DNA of 15,185 nucleotides from DAOTYX01 sp034434635. Lineage in GTDB: Bacteria; Chloroflexota; Anaerolineae; B4-G1; DUEL01. The notes under the pieces are model-generated. The model worked only from the letters and a program-made list of their open reading frames with translations. It did not search any database and was not told the origin of the DNA. The DNA is taken from the NCBI GenBank assembly GCA_034434635.1, contig DAOTYX010000048.1, forward strand, positions 1 through 15,185. The letters run 5' to 3'. The position numbers were made by a program, and so were the translations under genes. Shown piece after piece: positions 7,233 through 14,559 of the stretch (positions within the stretch are counted from its first letter, which is position 1; each line of letters opens with the position of its first letter).

Positions 7233-8007
7233 TCGCTCCTCGTTTCTCGTCGTTGATCAGGTGAGCCAGGTAGCCCGCGCCGAAGCCGTTGTCAATATTG
7301 ACCACAGCCACGCCGGGCGCGCAGGAGTTGAGCATCGTCAGCAGGGGAGCCAGGCCGCCGAAACTTGCCCCGTAGCCGATGCTGGTGGGGACCGCGATCA
7401 CCGGTCGGGAGACCAGGCCAGCGACGACACTGGCCAGCGCCCCCTCCATCCCGGCGACCACCACCAGCACGTTGGCGGTGAAAAGACGCTCGCGGCTGTC
7501 GAGCAGGCGGTGGATGCCGGCCACGCCGACGTCGAAGAGACGCTCCACCCGGCTGCCCATCGTCTCCGCGGTGACGGCCGCCTCCTCCGCTACCGGGATG
7601 TCCGCAGTGCCAGCGCTGACGACCAGCACTGCGCCGCGTGTATGGGGCTGTGCAGGCTCGCCCAGCACGACCATCCGCGCGGCGGCGTGATAGACAGCAT
7701 CGGGGAAGCGCTGCTGCAACGCCTCGGCCACCTCCGGTGCGGCGCGGGCAGCCATCACCCGCCCCTCATGCGCTTGAAGGCGGGCGACGATCTGCACGAT
7801 CTGCTCCACCGTCTTGCCGGGGCAGAAGACCACTTCCGGGAAGCCCGTGCGCAGGCTACGGTGGCTGTCAAGCCGCGCAAAGTCCAGGTCTTCGTAGGGA
7901 AAGCCGCGCAGCCGCTTCAGTGCCTCCTCAACGCTCGCCTCGCCCCGCTGCACCTGCTCCAGCAGGTCACGCAGCCGCTCTTGCATCCGTTCATCCCCAG
8001 CGGTCAT
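7222..8007 (-). CDS. larB: Nickel-pincer cofactor biosynthesis protein LarB
   Basis: A 261-residue carboxylase/hydrolase that carboxylates nicotinic acid adenine dinucleotide at C5 and cleaves off AMP, the first step of NPN cofactor synthesis. The N-terminal helical part (1-55) carries 'LRGFPYEDLDFARLD' (33-47). The PurE/AIR-carboxylase-like core runs from about 120 to 245, with 'VVSAGTADIPVAEEA' (129-143), 'VVVAGMEGAL' (182-191), 'VPTSIGYG' (206-213) and 'NIDNGFGAGY' (237-246). ATG 8007 forms an ATGA with the larE stop and has GGGGAG upstream, so translation is probably coupled. Confidence 0.95.
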   Translation of the reverse strand: MTAGDERMQERLRDLLEQVQRGEASVEEALKRLRGFPYEDLDFARLDSHRSLRTGFPEVVFCPGKTVEQIVQIVARLQAHEGRVMAARAAPEVAEALQQRFPDAVYHAAARMVVLGEPAQPHTRGAVLVVSAGTADIPVAEEAAVTAETMGSRVERLFDVGVAGIHRLLDSRERLFTANVLVVVAGMEGALASVVAGLVSRPVIAVPTSIGYGASFGGLAPLLTMLNSCAPGVAVVNIDNGFGAGYLAHLINDEKRGANGA

Positions 8008-8792
8008 CGGTTCATGCTCCCCTGCCGATACCCCTGCAGGTCCAGGGCGACGTAGGCGTATCCCAACCCCCGCAGGGCCTCAACGACCTCAGCGGCGACC
8101 TCCGGCTGCGCCAGGCGGGGCACATCAGCGGCGGGGACCTCAATGCGGGCCAGCGTGCCGTGGTCCCGCACGCGCACGGTGCGATACCCCAGGCTGGCCA
8201 GCACCGCCTCCGCCGCCGCCACCCGGGCCAACCCATCCAGAGTGATGAGCGTCCCATAGGGGAAGCGCGTGACCAGGCAGGGTTGCGCGGGCCGGTCCCA
8301 GGTGGGCAGGCCAGCCTGACGGGAGAGGACGCGAATGTCCGCTTTGGTCAGCCCGGCCTCCTCCAAGGGGCTGCGCACGCCCAGTTCGCGCACCGCCCGC
8401 ACCCCGGGCCGGTCATCCTGGCGGTCGTCCAGGTTAGAGCCCTCCGCCACCCAGGCCAGCCCTTCCTCCCGCGCCAGCGCCAGCAGGCGGGTCAGTATCT
8501 CGCGCTTGCAGACGTAGCAGCGTTGGGGGGAATTGTGGACGAAATCGGCAGACTCCAGTTGCGCGGTGGGGACAAAGCGGTGACGCGCACCCAACTGGCG
8601 AGCCATCTCCTGCGCCGCGTCCAGTTCGGACTGAGGGAAGATCGGAGCCGCGGCGGTGGCTGCCAACACGCGCCCCGGCCCCAATGCCTCCAGCGCGGCC
8701 CACAGGAGGAAGGTGCTGTCCACCCCGCCGGAGTAGGCCACCAGCAGGCTGCCCATCTCCCCCAGGATGCGTCTCAGCCGGTCTGCACCCAC
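8004..8792 (-). CDS. larE: ATP-dependent sulfur transferase LarE
   Basis: A 262-residue PP-loop protein that adenylates the carboxylates of the LarB product and converts them to thiocarboxylates. The PP-loop 'AYSGGVDSTFLL' is at 19-30, the LarE-typical 'RCYVCKREIL' (CxxC, C92 and C95) at 91-100, 'EGSNLDDRQDDRPG' at 117-130 and 'QPCLVTRFPYG' with C172 at 170-180. In L. plantarum LarE a Cys in the equivalent CLxSRxPYG motif gives up its sulfur; other LarE proteins use a [4Fe-4S] cluster, and which applies here is open. The frame is open to 8918, but I choose GTG 8792: it has GGAG 6 nt upstream, gives the normal LarE N-terminus, and overlaps the glpK end by only 19 bp. Confidence 0.9.
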   Translation of the reverse strand: MGADRLRRILGEMGSLLVAYSGGVDSTFLLWAALEALGPGRVLAATAAAPIFPQSELDAAQEMARQLGARHRFVPTAQLESADFVHNSPQRCYVCKREILTRLLALAREEGLAWVAEGSNLDDRQDDRPGVRAVRELGVRSPLEEAGLTKADIRVLSRQAGLPTWDRPAQPCLVTRFPYGTLITLDGLARVAAAEAVLASLGYRTVRVRDHGTLARIEVPAADVPRLAQPEVAAEVVEALRGLGYAYVALDLQGYRQGSMNR

Positions 8793-10297
8793 CCGCGGCT
8801 CCGTTCCACGGCCCGCTTCCAGCCAGCATAGGCCGACTCGCGCCGCTCCTCGTCCCAACGTGGCTCGAAGAAGCGCTCCATGCCCCAGTTGGCTCGCAAT
8901 TCCCCAAGACCAGACCACATCCCGACCGCCAGACCGGCGGCGTAGGCGGCCCCCAGCGCCGTGGTCTCGCGGATCGTCGGGCGGACGACCGGCACGCCGA
9001 GGATGTCGGCCTGGAGTTGCATCAGGAAGTCATTGACCGTCGCCCCGCCGTCCACCTTGAGCGTCGTCAGGCCGATGCCGGAGTCAGCGCGCATGGCCTC
9101 CAACACGTCGCGCGTCTGGTAGCAGATGGCCTCCAGCGTGGCGCGGACCAGGTGGGCGCGGGTGACGTAGCGGGTAAGCCCGACGATCACCCCGCGCGCG
9201 TCCATGTCCCAGTAGGGGGCGAAAAGGCCAGAGAAGGCCGGCACAAAGTAGACGCCGCCGGTATCCTCGACGCTGCGGGCGATCTCCTCGGTCTCAGAGG
9301 CGTGGCGGATAAGGCCGAGGTTGTCACGCAGCCACTGCACGGCCGCTCCGGTGATGGCGATAGAGCCTTCCAGAGCGTACGTGGTGCCCTGCGGCAGGCC
9401 ATACGCCACCGTGGTCAACAGGCCACTCTGGGACGGCACGGCTTCGCTGCCGGTGTTGAGCAGCATGAAGCAGCCCGTGCCGTAGGTGTTCTTCGCCTGC
9501 CCGGGGTCGTAGCAGGTCTGGCCGAAGAGCGCCGCCTGCTGATCCCCCAGGTCGCCGCAGACCGGCACCGACACGCCCAACGGGCCGCCGTCGCGAGTGG
9601 CACCGTAGAGCGCGGGGTCAGAGGAGGGGCGGATGGCCGGCAGCATGTGACGGGGAATAGAGAGGATCGCCAGCAGTTCGTCGTCCCAGTCGAGCGTGTG
9701 CAGGTCCATGAGCATGGTGCGGCTGGCGTTGGTCACATCGGTGATGTGCGCCCCACCCCGCGGCCCGCCGGTAAGGTTCCAGATGAGCCAGGTATCCACA
9801 TTGCCGAACAGCGCCTTGCCCGCCTCCGCCTTTCGGCGCAGCCCGGGCACGTTGTCGAGCAGCCACTTCAGTTTAGGGCCGGAGAAGTAGGTGGCCACTG
9901 GCAGGCCAGCCTTCTGGCGGAAGGTCGGCTCCAGGCCATCGGCGATCAGTTGCTGACAGATCTCCCGCGTGCGGGTATCCTGCCAGACGACGGCGTGGCA
10001 CAACGGCTTGCCGGTGGTTGGGTCCCAGACCACAGTGGTCTCCCGCTGATTGGTGACGCCGATGGCCGCCAGGTCTCCACCAGACAGGCTACCCTGAGCC
10101 AGCGCTCCGGCGATCACCCGGCAGGTCTTGTCCCAGATCTCGGCAGCGTCGTGCTCCACCCATCCAGGTTGGGGGTAGATCTGGGTGTGCTCCTCGTAGC
10201 AGGAGGTGACCATCCGGCCACTGCGATCGAAGACTATGAAGCGAGTGCCGGTAGTGCCCTGGTCAATAGCCCCGATGTAGCGTTGAGAGTTGTTCAT
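8774..10297 (-). CDS. glpK: Glycerol kinase
   Basis: A 507-residue FGGY-family kinase that phosphorylates glycerol with ATP to sn-glycerol 3-phosphate. The length is standard. Motifs are 'AIDQGTTGTR' (10-19, ATP-binding loop), 'GVTNQRETTVVWD' (80-92), 'WQDTRT' (105-110), 'GDQQAALFGQ' (251-260, containing the likely catalytic Asp252), 'TYGTGCF' (271-277) and the C-terminal 'KVDGGATVND'. ATG 10297 has AAGGAG almost abutting it, and a weaker AGGT further upstream. No glpF, glpD or glpR is present; the neighbours are tgt (39 bp upstream) and larE (19-bp overlap), so glycerol phosphorylation is tied to nickel-cofactor synthesis at least by transcription. Confidence 0.95.
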   Translation of the reverse strand: MNNSQRYIGAIDQGTTGTRFIVFDRSGRMVTSCYEEHTQIYPQPGWVEHDAAEIWDKTCRVIAGALAQGSLSGGDLAAIGVTNQRETTVVWDPTTGKPLCHAVVWQDTRTREICQQLIADGLEPTFRQKAGLPVATYFSGPKLKWLLDNVPGLRRKAEAGKALFGNVDTWLIWNLTGGPRGGAHITDVTNASRTMLMDLHTLDWDDELLAILSIPRHMLPAIRPSSDPALYGATRDGGPLGVSVPVCGDLGDQQAALFGQTCYDPGQAKNTYGTGCFMLLNTGSEAVPSQSGLLTTVAYGLPQGTTYALEGSIAITGAAVQWLRDNLGLIRHASETEEIARSVEDTGGVYFVPAFSGLFAPYWDMDARGVIVGLTRYVTRAHLVRATLEAICYQTRDVLEAMRADSGIGLTTLKVDGGATVNDFLMQLQADILGVPVVRPTIRETTALGAAYAAGLAVGMWSGLGELRANWGMERFFEPRWDEERRESAYAGWKRAVERSRGWVQTG

Positions 10298-10336
10298 GCT
10301 CCTTCTTACCTCGATGGTGATGTCGGGTTGCAGCGA

Positions 10337-11452
10337 TCACATCCCGCTGATATTCTGTCGTTCCCAGAAGGCCGCACGGGTCTCGGCGAAGCGGCCTTCC
10401 AGTATCGCCTGGCGAAGTTCCCGGGCGACGGTGAGCATCAGATGGAGGTTGTGCAGGGTCAGCAAGTGGTGAGCCAGGATCTCGCCCGCAATGACCAGAT
10501 GACGCAGGTAAGCGCGGCTGAAGTGGGTGCAGGTATAGCAGGTGCACCCCTCTTCCAGCGGAGCGGGATCGTCGGCGAAGTGGGCGTTGCGCAGGTTGAT
10601 GCGTCCGTCGCGGGTGAGGGCTGCGCCTGTGCGCGCCGTGCGGGTGGGGAGGACACAGTCGAACATGTCCACCCCGCGCGCCACCCCCTCCACCAGGTCG
10701 CCCGGCGTGCCGACCCCCATCAGGTAGCGGGGCCGGTCGGACGGGAGAAGGCCATCCAGCAACTCCAGCACGACGAAGGTGTCCGCCTTCTCTTCCCCCA
10801 CACTCAGGCCCCCGATGGCATACCCAGGAAAGTCCAGCGAGGTCAGAAAACAGGCCGACTGCTCGCGCAGGTCCAGGAAGACCCCTCCCTGGCAGATGCC
10901 GAAAAGGGCCTGGTCGGGACGGGTGTGAGCCTCACGGCAACGTACCGCCCAGGCGTGCGTGCGCTCCAGCGCCTGACGGTTGTAGTCGTAGTCGAGAGGC
11001 GGGGGGCACTCATCGAGGCAGGTGATCATGTCAGCCCCCAGGTTCTCCTCGATGGCGATGACCTTCTCCGGGGTGAAGCGATGCTCCGAGCCATCAATGT
11101 GGCTGCGGAAGGTCACCCCGTCATCGTCCACCCGTCGCCGGGCGGCCAGGCTGAAGACCTGAAAGCCGCCAGAGTCAGTGAGGATGGGGCCGTCCCAACC
11201 CATGAAGCGGTGGAGGCCCCCCAGGCGGGCGATACGCTCGTCGCCGGGGCGCAGGTAGAGATGATAGGTGTTGGCAAGGAGAGCCATAACCCCAAGATCG
11301 TGCAAGTCGCGGGGAGACATCGCCTTGACGGTGGCCTGTGTCCCCACCGGCATAAAGACGGGGGTCGGCACTGCCCCGTGGGGCGTGTGAAGCAGGCCGG
11401 CGCGGGCGCGCCCATCCTGGGCCTGCAGTTCGAAACTGAAGGGCGGGTTCAC
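10337..11452 (-). CDS. tgt: tRNA-guanine transglycosylase (queuine tRNA-ribosyltransferase)
   Basis: A 371-residue TIM-barrel enzyme that exchanges guanine-34 for preQ1 in tRNAs with GUN anticodons (Asp, Asn, His, Tyr), leading to queuosine. 'TDSGGFQVFSLA' (92-103) holds the general acid Asp93; 'FDCVLPTRTARTG' (264-276) holds the nucleophile Asp265. The zinc site is C303, C305, C308 and H334. I start it at GTG 11452, which forms a GTGA with the stop of the upstream gene, has GGAG just before it and gives the usual Tgt length. The open frame runs to 11614, but that stretch lies over the end of the upstream membrane protein. No other queuosine genes are in the window. Confidence 0.94.
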   Translation of the reverse strand: MNPPFSFELQAQDGRARAGLLHTPHGAVPTPVFMPVGTQATVKAMSPRDLHDLGVMALLANTYHLYLRPGDERIARLGGLHRFMGWDGPILTDSGGFQVFSLAARRRVDDDGVTFRSHIDGSEHRFTPEKVIAIEENLGADMITCLDECPPPLDYDYNRQALERTHAWAVRCREAHTRPDQALFGICQGGVFLDLREQSACFLTSLDFPGYAIGGLSVGEEKADTFVVLELLDGLLPSDRPRYLMGVGTPGDLVEGVARGVDMFDCVLPTRTARTGAALTRDGRINLRNAHFADDPAPLEEGCTCYTCTHFSRAYLRHLVIAGEILAHHLLTLHNLHLMLTVARELRQAILEGRFAETRAAFWERQNISGM

Positions 11453-12057
11453 AATACTCCCACCCCCATCAGCACGCCCATCACCACGAAGGCGACCGCC
11501 GAGGCCCACAGCAGCAGGTGTGGGGGAATAACACGGGTCAGCGCCTGCCCTCCAACAACCCCCAAGGCCGTCACGAGGGTCAGCGCCAGGGCGCCGCCTA
11601 CGAACACCGACCACGGAGCCCTGTAGCGGCCAGCCAGGCTGAGGACAGCCAGTTGGGTCTTATCCCCCAACTCGGCGACAAACAACAGCACCAGGGTAGA
11701 GGCGAACGCCTTCCAGTTCTGAGCAGGCGGGGGGGCACACGCTACATCTTCGCTGGCAGCACACTCGGCGGCAGCGTTTCCCGCCCTGAACGCCTCGCGG
11801 GCGACCAGCAGCCCCATCACCACGAAAGCCAGCGCCGCTGCGGCCTGTAACCAGCCCGCCGGGAGCCACTGTCCTAACAGATGCCCGCCCGCCACGCCCA
11901 ACCCGGTCACAGCCGACAGGGCCACAGTAGCCCCCAGAAAGACCGCCCCTGGGCGCCGGTACTTGCAGGTCTGGGCAATCACCGCTAACTGGGTCTTGTC
12001 CCCCAACTCGGCGACGAGGATCAGGCCCAGAGTAGACAGGAAGACACTCCAATTCAC
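11449..12057 (-). CDS. GDT1/TMEM165 (UPF0016) family cation transporter
   Basis: A 202-residue integral membrane protein with about six helices in two repeats, each carrying the signature 'ELGDKTQ' (17-23 and 129-135) that defines the family. Characterised relatives move Mn2+ or Ca2+, for example bacterial manganese exporters and yeast Gdt1. The loop between the repeats (about 92-112) is acidic and carries two Cys residues, which could affect metal handling; that is inference. The start is GTG 12057 with GAGGAG about 8 nt upstream. It is the first gene of the eight-gene operon. Next to a nickel-cofactor pathway it might serve metal homeostasis, but nothing here shows that nickel is its substrate. 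Confidence 0.9.
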   Translation of the reverse strand: MNWSVFLSTLGLILVAELGDKTQLAVIAQTCKYRRPGAVFLGATVALSAVTGLGVAGGHLLGQWLPAGWLQAAAALAFVVMGLLVAREAFRAGNAAAECAASEDVACAPPPAQNWKAFASTLVLLFVAELGDKTQLAVLSLAGRYRAPWSVFVGGALALTLVTALGVVGGQALTRVIPPHLLLWASAVAFVVMGVLMGVGVL

Positions 12058-12106
12058 CCGTTGTGCTCCTCAAGGGCATAGCACTGCCCCCCGATCATTC
12101 GCCCTA

Positions 12107-12134
12107 TTTATAATCCCTATTCCGTTTCTGTCAA
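12107..12134 (-). promoter_or_regulatory. Promoter of the eight-gene GDT1-tgt-glpK-larEBC-GT operon
   Basis: On the minus strand: TTGACA (12134-12129), 16 bp, TATAAA (12112-12107). Transcription would start near 12100, giving a 43-nt leader before the GTG at 12057. This is too short for a manganese (yybP-ykoY) riboswitch. No other clear promoter is seen within the operon. Confidence 0.7.
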
Positions 12135-12207
12135 TCTGCCGGGCGTCGTCTCTGTACGGCGAGGTTGACCATTGCCACCCATGCCAGCGGCGCCAACACC
12201 GGCACGT

Positions 12208-12224
12208 CGGGGACAGTGTCCCCG
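12208..12224. terminator. Hairpin downstream of the glycoside hydrolase gene
   Basis: CGGGGAC (12208-12214) pairs with GTCCCCG (12218-12224) around a 3-nt loop, 20 bp past the glycosidase stop on the minus strand. No U tract follows, so a Rho-independent terminator is only possible. The rest of 12135-12244 shows no gene or repeat I recognise. Confidence 0.35.
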
Positions 12225-12244
12225 GCTGTCAGTTGTGACCGCTG

Positions 12245-13690
12245 CTATCTAGCCGCAATGATCAACTGCACCGTTTCACCACCAATCTCCAGCCTGTTCC
12301 CATTCACATTCAGACTCTGAACCTGGTCGCTCCCGTCACTGACCTGCAGAAGCGTGATGCGGCGGCCTTCCACACCGTTCACAACGAATTGGACAGGTGA
12401 ATGGGTCGGGTTAGCGACGAGAAGCGCGATTTCGCCAGCGTCGTTTTGGCTGGCGATTATCCATAGTGCTGTGGCCGGCTCGGCAGAGAGTTGCAACCGT
12501 TGCGGGTGCGCCGCCAGTTGCGCCCAGAGCGAAAACGCGAGGGCGATCCGTTTGGGTGTGCCGTTGGCATAGAACATACCGTAGAAGGTCGGCGCATCCA
12601 TTGCCGGATCGGTGCCGCGATAGAAAGTCGCCTCAGCGATTCCATTGTCCTGCATGGCAATCCATGCCGCCGTCAGGATGGCCGCGCCTTTGCCGCCCGT
12701 GCGCAGGGCCATCGCTTCAGCGCTTGCGTCTCCAGTTTGTCGGATATCAGTGTTCCATTCCGTGACGTGCATGGTCGTGGTCTGAAGGCCGACCGCATCC
12801 AGTTCCCCGCGATAAAAGCATGCGGCGTTGACCCACTCAGCAGGATCGTTGGAGTAGAGGTGCCAGGAAAAGAAATCGAGCGGGGCGTTATGCTGTTTCA
12901 CGTACTCCAAAAAGCCGTGGACCCACGCCTGGCCCTGCGGAGTGAGAAAGCCCATTGGAGTGATTCCAGGCCCTCCAACCTGTAAATCAGGAAAGGCCTG
13001 CTTGAGCGCCTGGGCCGTTTCGACATATAACTGGAAGTACTCTTGGGGATTATGTGGCCTGGGCCAGAATTGCTGGTTGTCCGGTTCGTTCCAAATCTCT
13101 ACATACCGAAAAGGAGTCGTGAAGCCGTCCCACTGTCCCTCACGGTAGTGACGGATGACTTCCACAGCGGCGCGTACCCAGTTTGCCCGTTCCTGCGCGT
13201 TTGCCGGGGGGCGGGCATTGTTCCACGAATCACCCAGGCGGAAGTAGGGTTCAAATCCCCCCTCCACAATCACTCGCCACATGGCATCACTCGCCCGAAA
13301 ATCATACGACTGCGGACTGGTCGGTTCATGCATCCGGTCCGGATACATCACGGCCATATCCAGGGGGCCATAAAAATCATGGGTGCGAACCAGCGTGACG
13401 CCGATTTGGTGATAGGCTTGGGTCAGGTCGGCGTTGTCGGCATCCTCCCCAGCAGGTGCCGGCCCGACGTTCACACCGAGCAAGGGCCGGATCGCCTCAT
13501 CAATGACCCCGCCGATGGTGACGGTGGTGTCGGGCGTACGAGATGATATTGTCGCAGTAGGACTAACAGCCAGTTCGGTCGCCGTAGGGAGGAGCGGGGT
13601 TTGGGTGGGCAAAGGAGGGGATGCGACGGTGGACGATCTGCAAGCAATCAGTGCAAGGATCAAGGGTGTGATGAAGAAAAGTTTACGCAT
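12245..13690 (-). CDS. Secreted lipoprotein glycoside hydrolase, GH39-like (clan GH-A)
   Basis: A 481-residue exported glycosidase. Start ATG 13690 has GGAGG 6 nt upstream; the frame is open to 13888 but without family fit. The signal peptide 'MRKLFFITPLILALIAC' ends in a lipobox with Cys17, so it should be lipid-anchored outside the membrane. A Pro/Thr/Ser-rich spacer follows (about 20-57). The catalytic barrel spans about 65-390. 'VEIWNEPDNQQFW' (197-209) holds the likely acid/base Glu202, and 'MHVTEWNTDIR' (307-317) the likely nucleophile Glu311, as in GH39 beta-xylosidases. 'HDFYGPLD' and 'WHLYSNDP' are further barrel ends. Residues from about 400 form a small beta domain. The substrate is unknown; xylan or other plant-type glycans are a guess. 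A sugar-transporter remnant lies just upstream. Confidence 0.85.
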   Translation of the reverse strand: MRKLFFITPLILALIACRSSTVASPPLPTQTPLLPTATELAVSPTATISSRTPDTTVTIGGVIDEAIRPLLGVNVGPAPAGEDADNADLTQAYHQIGVTLVRTHDFYGPLDMAVMYPDRMHEPTSPQSYDFRASDAMWRVIVEGGFEPYFRLGDSWNNARPPANAQERANWVRAAVEVIRHYREGQWDGFTTPFRYVEIWNEPDNQQFWPRPHNPQEYFQLYVETAQALKQAFPDLQVGGPGITPMGFLTPQGQAWVHGFLEYVKQHNAPLDFFSWHLYSNDPAEWVNAACFYRGELDAVGLQTTTMHVTEWNTDIRQTGDASAEAMALRTGGKGAAILTAAWIAMQDNGIAEATFYRGTDPAMDAPTFYGMFYANGTPKRIALAFSLWAQLAAHPQRLQLSAEPATALWIIASQNDAGEIALLVANPTHSPVQFVVNGVEGRRITLLQVSDGSDQVQSLNVNGNRLEIGGETVQLIIAAR

Positions 13691-13729
13691 CGGTTTCCTC
13701 CATGATGATGGCCATGTACACCATTGTCC

Positions 13730-14016
13730 AGGATGTAGGCGCGATGCTTGTCCCAGCGGCACGAGACCCAGTTCCAGAAAGGGAACGAGAGCAGCGCCAC
13801 GACGAACAACAGCGCGAAGACCAGGTCCGACTGCTCCCCAAGGTTCATGCGGTACTTGGGAAGTAGACCATCGTTGATGTAGTCCCACGACCGGCCGACA
13901 AACACCGCCGCTGCCAGGTAGGGCTTGAGGCCGACCACGTCCGTCAGGAAGACGACCACCAGGCGAGCGTCAGGTGGATATTGTGGCTCTCCCTCGCGAT
14001 GCGCCACCAGCCCCAC
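13730..14016 (-). pseudogene. Remnant of a GPH/MFS-type sugar-cation symporter
   Basis: The frame from GTG 14016 to the stop at 13660 contains two pieces that resemble different parts of GPH-family (MelB-like, MFS_2) symporters. 'FLTDVVGLKPYLAAAVFVGRSWDYIND' pieces (about 13970-13880) match the first two helices with the 'GRxWDxxxD' signature. 'LLSFPFWNWVSCRWDKHRAYIL' pieces (about 13800-13732) match the start of the second half, helices 7-8. All helices between are missing, so this looks like an internal deletion; after 13732 the similarity ends and the frame runs into the glycosidase start. It begins directly at the attC-like site. If intact, it would have been a natural partner importing what the glycosidase releases. 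The assignment rests on recalled motifs. Confidence 0.5.
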
Positions 14017-14095
14017 GGATAGGCTTCACCCGCCGCGCCGGAGCGCAAGCGAAGCGCAGCGCGAAGGCGCGGTCGGGTGGAAGCCGTTGTTGGGC
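14010..14095 (-). other. attC-like integron recombination site
   Basis: On the plus strand an 18-bp stem forms from 14022-14039 and 14066-14085. GGCTTC pairs with GAAGCC (14080-14085), ACCCG with CGGGT (14074-14078), and CCGCGCC with GGCGCGG (14066-14072). The right arm has exactly two unpaired bases, T14073 and G14079. Outside the stem are unpaired central spacers (14017-14021 and 14086-14088), then R-box-like heptamers: GCCCCAC (14010-14016) and GTTGGGC (14089-14095), the latter fitting GTTRRRY. Known attC bottom strands show this same order, with bulged T then G before the R box. This makes the minus strand the top strand, and the site then lies 12 bp after the stop of the minus-strand beta-helix gene, as in a gene cassette. 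The R box on the crossover side has CAC instead of AAC, so it may be weakened. A dispersed palindromic repeat is the alternative. Confidence 0.65.
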
Positions 14096-14107
14096 GGCGT
14101 TGTCCAT

Positions 14108-14542
14108 TTAAGGCGTGTTTCTGAGCACCAGCGGTAGGAAGACCTTCTTGATCTGCGTCTCATATGCGCCTATATCCACAACAGCATTGCCATCGCCGTT
14201 ACCGTCAACGATGCGTGGATTGCCGTCCAGGTCGGTGGTGACCCCTGAGGGGACGGCGGCGTTGTTCCCGGCGTCAATGGCGGGCGAGGTCAGTTGCAGG
14301 CGCAAATTGCCGCCTGCGGCATTCACGAAGAGCGGGTCGGCGTTGATATTGCCTGTGCCAGCGTAGCCGCCCTGGATGTCGCTGTAAGTGACAACGGGGG
14401 TGCTGCTGTCATTGTAGATTTCCGGCCCGTTGGGAGCGCTATTGCCCCACAGGATGACGTTGCTAGCTACCTGACAGTTTGACAAGAAAGGGTGGTTGAC
14501 CGACCGCTTCAATCCGAGTAGAGTTGGTTGTACCAAAAACAA
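14108..14542 (-). pseudogene. 3' end of a beta-helix / choice-of-anchor Q surface protein
   Basis: The credible part runs from about 14470 down to the stop at 14108, roughly 120 residues. It has the classic end of right-handed beta-helix surface proteins: 'NVILWGNSAPNGPEIYN', 'YSDIQGGYAGTGNINADPLF', 'LTSPAIDAGN', 'TDLDGNPRIVDG' and 'VVDIGAYE'. The last residues 'KKVFLPLVLRNTP' resemble a C-terminal tail I associate with secreted Anaerolineae proteins. The N-terminal bulk is missing: upstream of about 14472 the frame reads through the end of an insertion sequence and has no homology I recognise. It lacks its own start and signal peptide, so it is probably dead. The attC-like site follows its stop by 12 bp. 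Confidence 0.75.
14496..14524 (+). promoter_or_regulatory. Transposase promoter
   Basis: TTGACC (14496-14501), 17 bp, TAGAGT (14519-14524), placed about 35 bp before the transposase ATG at 14560. Confidence 0.45.
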
Positions 14543-14559
14543 CCTACGAGGAGAGAAGC

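Noticed and set aside
7638..8831. 397-residue open frame on the plus strand
   Set aside because: Antisense to larB and larE; low-complexity Arg/Pro/Gln-rich translation with no family features.
8684..11626. 980-residue open frame on the plus strand
   Set aside because: It is antisense to glpK and tgt in high-GC DNA, has no recognisable domain and no ribosome binding site; a codon-bias shadow.
12058..12100. Manganese riboswitch (yybP-ykoY) before the GDT1 gene
   Set aside because: The leader is only about 43 nt and lacks the conserved loops of that class.
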